Assembly: GCA_946479255.1 (NCBI GenBank)
Contig: CAMLFK010000135.1
Span: 1 to 12,889 of the forward strand
DNA: 12,889 nucleotides
Reading direction: 5' to 3'
Source of the DNA: an uncultured Oxalobacteraceae bacterium
GTDB taxonomy: Bacteria; Pseudomonadota; Gammaproteobacteria; Burkholderiales; Burkholderiaceae
This document shows, in pieces, positions 6,679 to 12,889 of the stretch; the first letter of the stretch is position 1, and each line of letters opens with the position of its first letter. The notes beneath the pieces are model-generated. The model did not search any database and was not told where the DNA came from. It saw nothing but the letters and a program-made list of their open reading frames with translations. The position numbers and the translations under genes are program-made.

Positions 6679-8915
6679 GCAGCCCGGCGGTGGGGCCAGT
6701 GAAGGCCCTTGTTCTTGCCTTCTACATCGGGGCGGTGATCGCAGCCGTTCCCGCGCACGCGCAATTTCACGCCTATGCCATGCAGCCCGGCCAGGCAGTC
6801 AAGCTCGATGGGGCACTGGACGAAGCGGTTTGGCCCAAGGCCGTGGTACATGACAGCTTTTTCGAAACCCAGCCGGAGGACCGCATTGCGGCCAAGGTGC
6901 GCACCGAGGTGCGGCTGGCCAGCGACAAGCGCTATTTGTACATCGCGCTGAAGGCTTTCGATCCGGCGCCGGAGCTGATCCGCGCACCGTTCGCGCGCCG
7001 CGACAAGATCAGCAACGATCAGGATTTCATCGCCCTGTACCTCGATCCGAGTGGCGGCAGCAAGGGGGCGCAAATGATTTATATCAATCCACAAGGCGCG
7101 GTCAAAGATGGCAGATTCAGTGATGTCAATGGCGAGGACGCCGCGCCTGATTTCGCCTTCGATGTCGCGGCCGCGCGTTTCGATGGCGGCTGGAGCGCCG
7201 AGTTGCGGCTGCCGTTTTCGTCGATCGCCTATGCCCAGCGCCAGACGAGCCCATGGAGGCTGCTGGTCATGCGTAATATGACGCGCGAGCAGCGCTACCG
7301 CATGTTCAGCGCGCCGGTCCCGCGCAGCACCACCTGCACGCTGTGCTTTTCGGCGCCGATCGAAGGCTTGCATGACTTGCCCGACGAAATCAACTGGAGC
7401 GCCACGCCGCAACTGGTGCTCAACCGCGCACATGCGCGGGAACCTGGTGGCGCGCCGTCCAAGGACATGCGGCATCGCCTGAGCCTGGACCTGAAGCTGC
7501 GCCCCGATCCCGCCAGCGTGATCGACGCCACCATCCGTCCCGATTTTTCCCAGGTCGAACTGGACGCGCCTCAACTGTCGGGCAATACTCGCTTCGGCCT
7601 GTTTGTGCCGGAAATGCGCCCTTTTTTCCTCGAGGGCAGCGACATGCTGCAGACGCCTTTTCGCGCCATCCATACGCGCGCCATTGGCAACCCCTCCTGG
7701 GGCGCGCGCTATACCCGGCGCGAGCAGGGAAGCGACCTGACGATCCTGACCGCCCATGATTCCGGCGGCGGTACGATGCTCCTGCCGAATGCCTACTCGA
7801 CCAATTTCGCCAGCCAGGAAGGCGGCTCCCAGGCGACGATCGCGCGCGCCAACTTCAAGCTTGGTGCGCTGGCCGTGGGGGCGCTCGGCACCGACCGCAC
7901 GCTGGACCAGGGACGCGGCTACAACCGGGTCATCGGTCCCGATTTCAGCTGGCAGCGCAGCGCTGGCGACCGCTGGCGCGGCCAGTTACTACTGAGCTCG
8001 ACAAGCGCCCAGCCGGATGGCGAGGGCCGCCTGGCGGCTGGTCCGCGCAGCAGCGGCCGCGCCGCCTCCCTGGAGTGGTGGCATGAGGCCGACACCTGGT
8101 CGGCCCAGGTCAATGCGGCCGACGCCAGCGACGCCTTCCGCGCCGACAACGGCTTTTTTTCGCAGGTTGGCTATCGCGACCTGATCATCCAGTTCAATGA
8201 CAAGCACGGCAAGACCGGGATGCTGAACGAGCTTAATCTGTTTCTTTACAAGCAGCGCAAGCTCGACACCGGGGGTGGCTTGATCTACGACGTCGGGGCC
8301 GTCGGCGTCTGGGCGTCCGGCCCCTACGACGGCGACGGTGAAATCTACTTCAAACCGGACGAACAGAGCAGGATCGAGCGTGACGGACCGCTTTTCTCGG
8401 CCAGGCGCGTCGGGGCGCGGATCGGTTTCACACCCGGGCCGGTGTTGGCGCGTGTCCAGGCCGACATCGAGGGCGGCGAGCAAGTCGACGTGGAAGGTGC
8501 GCGCGTTGGGCGGGGGGCGGTGCTGAACCTGTATGCGCGGCTGCGGCCATCCGGGCGATTCGAGTTCGAGCCGAGATATTCGTGCAGTTGGATCAGCGGC
8601 GATGATGGTCCGCTGTCTGGCCGGCGCCTTTACACTGAGCAGGCGGCGCAGCTGAACGGCGTTTACCATGTCAGTACGCGCGAGACGCTGCGCCTGATCC
8701 TCCAGGCCTCGCGCAGCCGGCGCGATCCGGCCTTGTACCTGACGCCGGTATTGGCGTTCAGCACAGACCGTACCCTGTCGCTCGTCGCCAGCCACACTGC
8801 CGGACTTGGCACCGCCGCTTATGCCGGGCTCACATTGAGCGACGGCGAAAGACCGGGTGCCGACGCGCACCGGCGCCGCAATGAGGTGTTCCTTAAGTTA
8901 TCTCTGCAACAATAA
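6675..8915 (+). CDS. Exported CBM9-like / DUF5916 family outer-membrane protein
   Basis: About 746 residues. An N-terminal signal sequence (KALVLAFYIGAVIAAVPAHA, cleavage likely after AHA) directs export. Roughly residues 35-200 are a carbohydrate-binding family 9-like domain (QPGQAVKLDGALDEAVWPKA, YLYIALKAFDP). The long remainder is a DUF5916 domain, marked by PDFSQVELDAPQL, RFGLFVPEMRPFFLEGSDML and GNPSWGARYTRRE, and then many amphipathic strands like an outer-membrane beta-barrel. The biochemical role of this family is not established; it is often found with polysaccharide-use genes. I chose the GTG at 6675, whose GTGA overlaps the acyltransferase stop, because coupling explains the missing strong ribosome site. 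A GTG at 6699 would give an even more compact signal peptide and is equally possible. An ATG at 6630 is less likely since it lengthens the pre-signal tail inside the upstream gene. Confidence 0.88.
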   Translation: MSSPAVGPVKALVLAFYIGAVIAAVPAHAQFHAYAMQPGQAVKLDGALDEAVWPKAVVHDSFFETQPEDRIAAKVRTEVRLASDKRYLYIALKAFDPAPELIRAPFARRDKISNDQDFIALYLDPSGGSKGAQMIYINPQGAVKDGRFSDVNGEDAAPDFAFDVAAARFDGGWSAELRLPFSSIAYAQRQTSPWRLLVMRNMTREQRYRMFSAPVPRSTTCTLCFSAPIEGLHDLPDEINWSATPQLVLNRAHAREPGGAPSKDMRHRLSLDLKLRPDPASVIDATIRPDFSQVELDAPQLSGNTRFGLFVPEMRPFFLEGSDMLQTPFRAIHTRAIGNPSWGARYTRREQGSDLTILTAHDSGGGTMLLPNAYSTNFASQEGGSQATIARANFKLGALAVGALGTDRTLDQGRGYNRVIGPDFSWQRSAGDRWRGQLLLSSTSAQPDGEGRLAAGPRSSGRAASLEWWHEADTWSAQVNAADASDAFRADNGFFSQVGYRDLIIQFNDKHGKTGMLNELNLFLYKQRKLDTGGGLIYDVGAVGVWASGPYDGDGEIYFKPDEQSRIERDGPLFSARRVGARIGFTPGPVLARVQADIEGGEQVDVEGARVGRGAVLNLYARLRPSGRFEFEPRYSCSWISGDDGPLSGRRLYTEQAAQLNGVYHVSTRETLRLILQASRSRRDPALYLTPVLAFSTDRTLSLVASHTAGLGTAAYAGLTLSDGERPGADAHRRRNEVFLKLSLQQ

Positions 8916-9043
8916 GGCCTCTGGCCACTGAAATGAGCAACTTCGCTTCGCATGCACCCTGGCATTCGAACCATCATGAAAAAGAAAACTTAGGGGCCAT
9001 GCGAGAGGTTTTTGCGTAAGCCATTGATTCTTTAAGAGGCTGT
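8916..9043. other. Intergenic region left of the tRNA-Cys fragment
   Basis: No gene seen. The sequence is less GC-rich than its neighbours. It contains GCGAG (about 9001-9005), which could pair with part of the tRNA 3' acceptor strand, but the full GGCGAGG needed for a tRNA 5' end is absent. This is where the 5' half of tRNA-Cys should be if the gene were intact. Confidence 0.4.
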
Positions 9044-9092
9044 ACGGCCTGCAAAGCCGTTTAGACGGGTTCGATTCCCGTCCTCGCCTCCA
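9044..9092 (+). pseudogene. tRNA-Cys(GCA) 3' part, 5' half missing
   Basis: The sequence forms a perfect anticodon arm: ACGGC (9044-9048), loop CTGCAAA with anticodon GCA at 9051-9053, and GCCGT (9056-9060). After a 4-nt variable region comes a perfect T arm, ACGGG (9065-9069), loop TTCGATT, CCCGT (9077-9081). The 3' acceptor strand CCTCGCC, discriminator T and encoded CCA end at 9092. The expected partner GGCGAGG and a normal D arm do not exist at the right distance upstream. The 3' half is free of mismatches, and its terminator hairpin follows. This is the usual appearance of the tRNA end displaced by a tyrosine-integrase element, which carries its own copy of the 3' half to restore the gene at the other boundary. 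A heavily altered 5' half is the alternative. Confidence 0.75.
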
Positions 9093-9103
9093 GATTCTTC
9101 TAT

Positions 9104-9124
9104 ACGGGCCCCTTTGGAGCCCGT
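9104..9124 (+). terminator. Terminator hairpin after tRNA-Cys fragment
   Basis: ACGGGCCCC (9104-9112) pairs with GGAGCCCGT (9116-9124) with one C-A mismatch and a TTT loop, then TTCGTT follows. It lies 11 bases beyond the tRNA CCA, the normal place for the tRNA transcription terminator. This supports the view that the right side is the original chromosomal context of the tRNA gene. Confidence 0.65.
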
Positions 9125-9140
9125 TTCGTTATGGGTTCGC

Positions 9141-9161
9141 CACCTCACGGGATGTGAGGTG
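9141..9161. repeat. Short inverted repeat (8-bp arms)
   Basis: CACCTCAC (9141-9148) and GTGAGGTG (9154-9161) are exact inverted copies separated by GGGAT. The hairpin has no T tract after it. It may be a second weak terminator or a protein-binding site; no copy was noticed elsewhere in the window. Confidence 0.4.
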
Positions 9162-9251
9162 CACCTCGCCCTGATACGGCCAACTTGCCGTCGCACTTTT
9201 GACCTGCCGCGTTGTCAGAGTCTGACCGCGTCATATGATCGGCGGTTGCAA

Positions 9252-9563
9252 TCATCGCTGTCCGCAGGTGCAGAACTGCGCTTTTACTGGCAGGGTGGCG
9301 CGCAGCACTGGTGTATGAGCGTTCCTGGCCAAGCCGGCCAGGTCGCGACCTTGAATCGCGTCGCTGACGGCTCGGGCGTAATCGTGGCGTGAATTGAGCG
9401 CCCGTTCAACTACGTAAGCCGACCAATCCCCGAAGCTGCTGCCGGTGGTCTTGAATCGCCAGGCACTTGGGGCGCAATTCCCGGCGGACGAATGCAGGAT
9501 TGAGGTCGTCATTGGTGACGCGCTGGTGCGGAACGCGAGGCCACACCAGGCCCTCAAATACAA
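9252..9563 (-). other. Possible decayed hypothetical gene between tRNA fragment and araC-type gene
   Basis: This gap of about 500 bases between the tRNA fragment and the AraC gene has no recognisable gene. A minus-strand frame ending at 9252 reads FKTTGSSFGDWSAYVVERAL and then NSRHDYARAVSDAIQGRDLA; a second minus frame reads TNDDLNPAFVRRELRPK just before it. Counted by eye, about 70 percent of codon third bases in both stretches are G or C, as in coding DNA. The change of frame near 9455 suggests one gene broken by a frameshift, but I recognise no family and saw no ribosome site. It could equally be non-coding. Confidence 0.25.
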
Positions 9564-9564
9564 A

Positions 9565-9589
9565 ACGCCCGATGCGGTGCATCGGGCGT
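9565..9589 (-). terminator. Rho-independent terminator of the AraC-type regulator gene
   Basis: ACGCCCGATG (9565-9574) and CATCGGGCGT (9580-9589) form a perfect 10-bp stem with a 5-nt loop. Read on the minus strand the stem is followed by TTTGTATTTG, a fair T tract. It lies 34 bp downstream of the regulator's stop codon. Confidence 0.8.
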
Positions 9590-9623
9590 CGATTTGAAGT
9601 CCTTAGCCAGCGAAATATGGGCT

Positions 9624-10787
9624 CTATGGCGCCAGCTCCTGCGTCTCTTTCTTGCAAACCTCGCGGAATGCCTTGGGCGTGCATTGATACTCTTCCTTGA
9701 AGAGCTTATTGAAATACGAGGAATTCTTGTACCCGACCGAATAGGCGATTTCGGCGATCGTGGCGTTGCTGTTTTCCACCAACAAGCGGGATGCTTCGGT
9801 GATCCTGAGCTTGTTCAGGTAACCGGTAAATGTGTAGCCCATTTCCGCCTTCAATATTTCATTGACCTTATTGCGATTGACGCCGGTTTCCGACACCACC
9901 GTTTCCAGATCCAGTTCCGAATCCGCGTAACGGGTCGCCAGCAATCTCAAAATGGCGGTTTTTTCCTTTTCCCGGTGCGGCTCCAGCGCCAGCTGCTGGT
10001 ATGCCACCAGCGGCAGGTCTTTTTGCATTCGAGCCTGCAGGTCATTGGCGAATGCCAGCGCGTACTGCCTGGCGAACCAGAACCCGAAACCACCCCAGGC
10101 CAGTATCAGGAACGCGGCGAGAAAATACAGGTAGGCGTATTCCCGGTCGTGCAGTTCGATGCCTGCGATTTCGATACGCGAGGGGATGCCGGCGCGGCTG
10201 CGATTGCTGGTGCCGACTTCGATCTGCGCCACCTTGTCCAGCGAGTAGGCCAGGTCGGATGGGGCGAGTTTGTAGATGTCGAGCCACCACTGCGGAACGG
10301 TCAGGCGCGCCAGGTCGAGCTCGACGCGGGTCCCGTTCTGGTCGCAGTTGATGTAAGTCGCTGGCGAGCGGTAGGTCTCCAGTACGTCCGGCTTGGTCAC
10401 CTTGTCATCGAAGGTGGTGAGGCCGATCCGGATGGTATTGGCCGGGAAGCAGCGTGCCTCGAAACTGAGCTTGCCGAACCTGGACCAGTCGAGCAAGGTC
10501 GGTTTGCCCTGGCGATCGGTGAAAAGCAGGCTGCTCCCTGCATAGGGATGGGCATCCCCGCGTGGCAGGACGAATTCCATGATCAGGCGCGCGGCGTCGA
10601 CTTTCGCGCTCAGGGTGGCGCTCGGGTCGCTGCTGTTGTGCCACGTGCGCAATTCCCAGGAAAATCCTTCCTGACCAAACAAGGGTTCGCGGTGATAGCT
10701 GCGGCTGACGCACAGATACCCGATGACGATAGACATACCGAGCAGCAGGACCAGCCGAATCAGTGCCTTTGAATATAACGCATGCAT
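9624..10787 (-). CDS. Membrane-anchored AraC-family transcriptional regulator
   Basis: 387 residues with an uncommon layout. Residues 8-25 are a first membrane segment (LIRLVLLLGMSIVIGYL). About 26-215 should lie in the periplasm, and 216-238 are a second membrane segment (YAYLYFLAAFLILAWGGFGF). About 285-380 are a cytoplasmic AraC DNA-binding domain with two helix-turn-helices; TIAEIAYSVGYKNSSYFNKL followed by FKEE and CTPKAFR is the family signature. The periplasmic part has strand-rich stretches (LSFEARCFPANTIRIGLTTF, GTRVELDLA, IPSRIEIAGIEL) that recall a carbohydrate-binding jelly roll; this is inference from pattern only. The arrangement suggests a one-component receptor linking a periplasmic signal directly to transcription. 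It is co-oriented with and 132 bp downstream of the GH74 gene, a plausible target. The start at 10787 lacks a clear ribosome site. Confidence 0.9.
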   Translation of the reverse strand: MHALYSKALIRLVLLLGMSIVIGYLCVSRSYHREPLFGQEGFSWELRTWHNSSDPSATLSAKVDAARLIMEFVLPRGDAHPYAGSSLLFTDRQGKPTLLDWSRFGKLSFEARCFPANTIRIGLTTFDDKVTKPDVLETYRSPATYINCDQNGTRVELDLARLTVPQWWLDIYKLAPSDLAYSLDKVAQIEVGTSNRSRAGIPSRIEIAGIELHDREYAYLYFLAAFLILAWGGFGFWFARQYALAFANDLQARMQKDLPLVAYQQLALEPHREKEKTAILRLLATRYADSELDLETVVSETGVNRNKVNEILKAEMGYTFTGYLNKLRITEASRLLVENSNATIAEIAYSVGYKNSSYFNKLFKEEYQCTPKAFREVCKKETQELAP

Positions 10788-10851
10788 AAATGGGGTGGAC
10801 AGCGGCGGCAGTCGTGAGGGTCCTTAATGTACAGCATGTCTTGCCGCCTGT

Positions 10852-10880
10852 CACGGCGGCGCTATGCACGCACCGCCGTG
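10852..10880. repeat. Inverted repeat between GH74 and AraC-type genes
   Basis: CACGGCGG (10852-10859) and CCGCCGTG (10873-10880) form an 8-bp stem with a 13-nt loop, 40 bp past the GH74 stop. No T run follows in either direction, so it is a weak terminator candidate or a regulator site in front of the AraC-type gene. The remainder of the 10788-10919 gap shows nothing further. Confidence 0.35.
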
Positions 10881-10919
10881 TCCCACCTTCTTCAATGTGC
10901 CGGCGGCCTTGCCTTGCCT

Positions 10920-12889
10920 TTACTTGTTATACAAAACACCGCGGCCGCCGCCGCTGATATACACCCGTCCGACGACGTTCTGATCGGCGGCGATGACGCC
11001 GATACCGCCAAACTGATGCTTGTCGTCGTTGATGCGCTTCCAGGTGGCGCCGGCGTCATCGGAACCGTACAAGCCCCAGACGCCGTTGATGACCCCGACC
11101 AGGTACAGCGAGGCCGAGTAGCTCGCGCCGGCCGGCGCCTTGCCCAGTGCCAGCGCGGTGGCACCATACACCTCGGGCCATTCCGTGGTGGGATGGGAAC
11201 CCCAGATGGAGCCGGTCACGCCCAACTTCTTCCAGGTGACGCCGCCATCGGTCGAGTGGAAGACGCTGTGCGCGTCGGCCAGCCACACGTCGCCTTCGGC
11301 GTTGGGATTCACCGCCACCGAGGCGTTTTGGTAAAACTCGGGACGCGCGCCCACCGCGGAGAACTGGCTGCTGACGGTGAACGTCTTGCCGCCGTCGGTC
11401 GAGTAGTAGAACTTCGGTGCCTGGCGCCACCAGCCGCCGCCCGAGTCGTAGGCATACACCCGGTTCGGATTCTTGCGGTCGGCCGCCAGGCGGTAGCTGT
11501 TCTCGACCAGGGCCGGCAGATTGGTGTAGGTCCAGCTCGCCCCATGGTTGGTGGTGTATGCCGGCACGGACCGCGATGGCGCCCAGACGATGTGGCCCGG
11601 CTTGGTGACCACCAGATTCGATTCGACGCTCTGGTTTTTCAGGCCGTCGGGGTGGTTGGCCGCGAACGGGGTCCAGGTCACGCCCGAATCGGTCGAGTAG
11701 ACCCCGCCCACGTTGGCGCGGTCCCACATGGACACGCCGATGGCCGCGATATAGGCCGAATTGGACCAGGCCACATCGGCGCTGTTGCCGTTGCCGAAAT
11801 AGCCCTTTGGACCGAGCACAGGCGGAGCAGCCAGGTCGGTATGGACGTGGATGCCGATGTCGCCCGAACTGTTGAGAATTTGGTAAGAAGCGCCTGGCGG
11901 TGGCGTCGTCAGCTGCAGGGTCGCGGTTTCTTCCAGGCCGACAGTGAGGTTGTTCCAGGTGGGCTTGGCCGCCGACGCGTTCTTGGTTTCCCACACGCCG
12001 CCGCCATGCACGTGCAAGACGCGCTCCGGGTTGTTGGGGTCGATCTCGACGTCGTCCATCCAGCCGGACCAGCCGTCCTTGAGTCCCTCGTGCGGCGTCA
12101 GGGCGGAAATCTCGCGCCATGTGGCGCCGGCGTTATCCGACAGCTGTATCACGGGCTGGCCCTCGTAGTTGCCCCATGAATTGGTGACGCCGAGCGCGAT
12201 GCGGGTGGTGGCGCCGGTGCCGGACACCGACAGGCCGCCCATGCCGTAGCCGGTCCCGACGGCCGTCGAAGTATAGCTCTTGAGCAAGGTCCAATTGCTG
12301 CCGTCGAACTTGTACAGCGCCGCCGAGCCGGGGGCGCCGGGGCCGGTGCCCTGGGTGAAGGCGACGTACATCATGCCGTCCTTGGCCCGCACCATGTGGG
12401 GAATATGGTAGCCCTTCACGGAAGTGGGGGTGGTGACGCCGGTCCAGGTCGCGCCGCCGTTGGTGGTCTTGTACATGTCGTACGTCAGTCCCGCCACCTT
12501 GGCATAGTCCGGCGCGACGGCCGTGTAGATGGTCTGGGTGGCGCTGCCGGTACCCTTGGTCGAGGTGTCGAAGATCACCTGCTCGACACCGACCACGCCT
12601 TTCCAGAAGACGGCTTCGATTTGCGCCTGGGTCATCTTGTGGGTTGACAGCGATGCCACCTGCTGCCAGGTCTGGCCGCGGTCGGCGCTCTTCCACAGGC
12701 CGGTGGTGCGCGTTGCGTAGAACAGGATGGCAGGATTGTTGGGGTCGACCATCAGGCGCTCGCCGACGGCGCGTCCCTGCGCGTTGCTGGCCGCCGAGAA
12801 CGGCAAGTTGACGTAGGTCCAGTTGTCGCCGCGATCGGTGGAAATGTACAGGCGCGCGTCGGCTTTATCCGACAGGTACATGCCGGTGC
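10920..12889 (-). CDS. GH74-type xyloglucanase (5' end outside window)
   Basis: Large beta-propeller glycoside hydrolase that cleaves the beta-1,4-glucan backbone of xyloglucan, most likely exported. The visible part has about 655 residues and is open to the window edge; the internal Met at 12881 is unlikely to be the start. Asp-box repeats S/T-x-D-x-G-x-T-W recur, for example STDRGDNW, SADRGQTW, TTNGGATW, SDNAGATW, STDSGVTW, STDGGKTF, STDGGVTW and SDDAGATW, one per propeller blade edge. Counting from that Met, residues 317-350 (LEETATLQLTTPPPGASYQI to HVHTDL) match the hallmark E-E-T-A...S-P-P-S-G-A...G-D-I-G segment of GH74. D341 there is probably the general acid. The other catalytic Asp, near the N-terminus, would lie off-window. 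The protein ends right after the last blade without a carbohydrate-binding module. Family secure; exact substrate inferred. Confidence 0.88.
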   Translation of the reverse strand, partial: TGMYLSDKADARLYISTDRGDNWTYVNLPFSAASNAQGRAVGERLMVDPNNPAILFYATRTTGLWKSADRGQTWQQVASLSTHKMTQAQIEAVFWKGVVGVEQVIFDTSTKGTGSATQTIYTAVAPDYAKVAGLTYDMYKTTNGGATWTGVTTPTSVKGYHIPHMVRAKDGMMYVAFTQGTGPGAPGSAALYKFDGSNWTLLKSYTSTAVGTGYGMGGLSVSGTGATTRIALGVTNSWGNYEGQPVIQLSDNAGATWREISALTPHEGLKDGWSGWMDDVEIDPNNPERVLHVHGGGVWETKNASAAKPTWNNLTVGLEETATLQLTTPPPGASYQILNSSGDIGIHVHTDLAAPPVLGPKGYFGNGNSADVAWSNSAYIAAIGVSMWDRANVGGVYSTDSGVTWTPFAANHPDGLKNQSVESNLVVTKPGHIVWAPSRSVPAYTTNHGASWTYTNLPALVENSYRLAADRKNPNRVYAYDSGGGWWRQAPKFYYSTDGGKTFTVSSQFSAVGARPEFYQNASVAVNPNAEGDVWLADAHSVFHSTDGGVTWKKLGVTGSIWGSHPTTEWPEVYGATALALGKAPAGASYSASLYLVGVINGVWGLYGSDDAGATWKRINDDKHQFGGIGVIAADQNVVGRVYISGGGRGVLYNK

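Noticed and set aside
9000..9092. Complete unusual tRNA (for example a long tRNA-Sec-like gene) ending at 9092
   Set aside because: The anticodon is GCA, not TCA, and no 5' acceptor strand GGCGAGG or D arm is present. The partial GCGAG match near 9001 is too short.
9594..10772. Long plus-strand frame opposite the AraC-type gene
   Set aside because: Antisense mirror of a gene with a clear AraC signature and its own terminator on the minus strand.
1..12889. CRISPR arrays, insertion sequences, transposases or defence modules
   Set aside because: No regularly spaced repeats, transposase motifs, terminal inverted repeats or recognised defence domains were seen.

Overview
The window is GC-rich DNA, apparently from a beta-proteobacterium of the Oxalobacteraceae type (Massilia/Duganella-like). 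This guess rests on codon bias, the tRNA-Cys sequence and a DUF5916-type outer-membrane protein beside polysaccharide-degrading genes. It is inference only; nothing was searched.

Layout. (1) 1-383, plus strand: 3' end of a PDZ-domain protein gene. It overlaps by ATGA a broken GH29 alpha-L-fucosidase (380-1479) that has lost its N-terminus and, through an out-of-frame internal deletion, its catalytic centre. (2) 1530-1562: strong GC hairpin between converging genes. (3) 1569-3035, minus: intact zwf (glucose-6-phosphate dehydrogenase). (4) 3215-3501, minus: two welded gene scraps, a GH51 alpha-L-arabinofuranosidase fragment joined to the last 25 codons of a GH74-type xyloglucanase. (5) 3520-5344, minus: overlapping LytTR response regulator and LytS-type histidine kinase. 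(6) 5345-5529: intergenic region with an 18-bp perfect palindrome. (7) 5530-8915, plus: acyltransferase-3 membrane protein translationally coupled (GTGA) to an exported CBM9-like/DUF5916 protein. (8) 9044-9092: 3' part of a tRNA-Cys lacking its 5' half, followed by its terminator. This looks like the displaced end left by an integrative element. (9) 9093-9623: non-coding or decayed DNA. (10) 9624-10787, minus: AraC regulator with two membrane segments and a periplasmic domain. (11) 10920-12889, minus: large GH74 xyloglucanase, cut by the window edge.

Together: the carbohydrate genes (GH29, GH51 scrap, GH74 scrap, intact GH74) are all enzymes that can act on xyloglucan or other hemicelluloses, and three of the four are dead. 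I read this as an eroding plant cell-wall degradation region. Its live part is the GH74 enzyme with a membrane-anchored AraC regulator next to it that may sense an extracytoplasmic sugar. The zwf gene and the LytS/LytTR pair appear to be ordinary chromosomal genes among the debris. I found no convincing new defence, CRISPR or toxin system. The most unusual items are the deletion scars, the tRNA-Cys fragment and the 18-bp palindrome.
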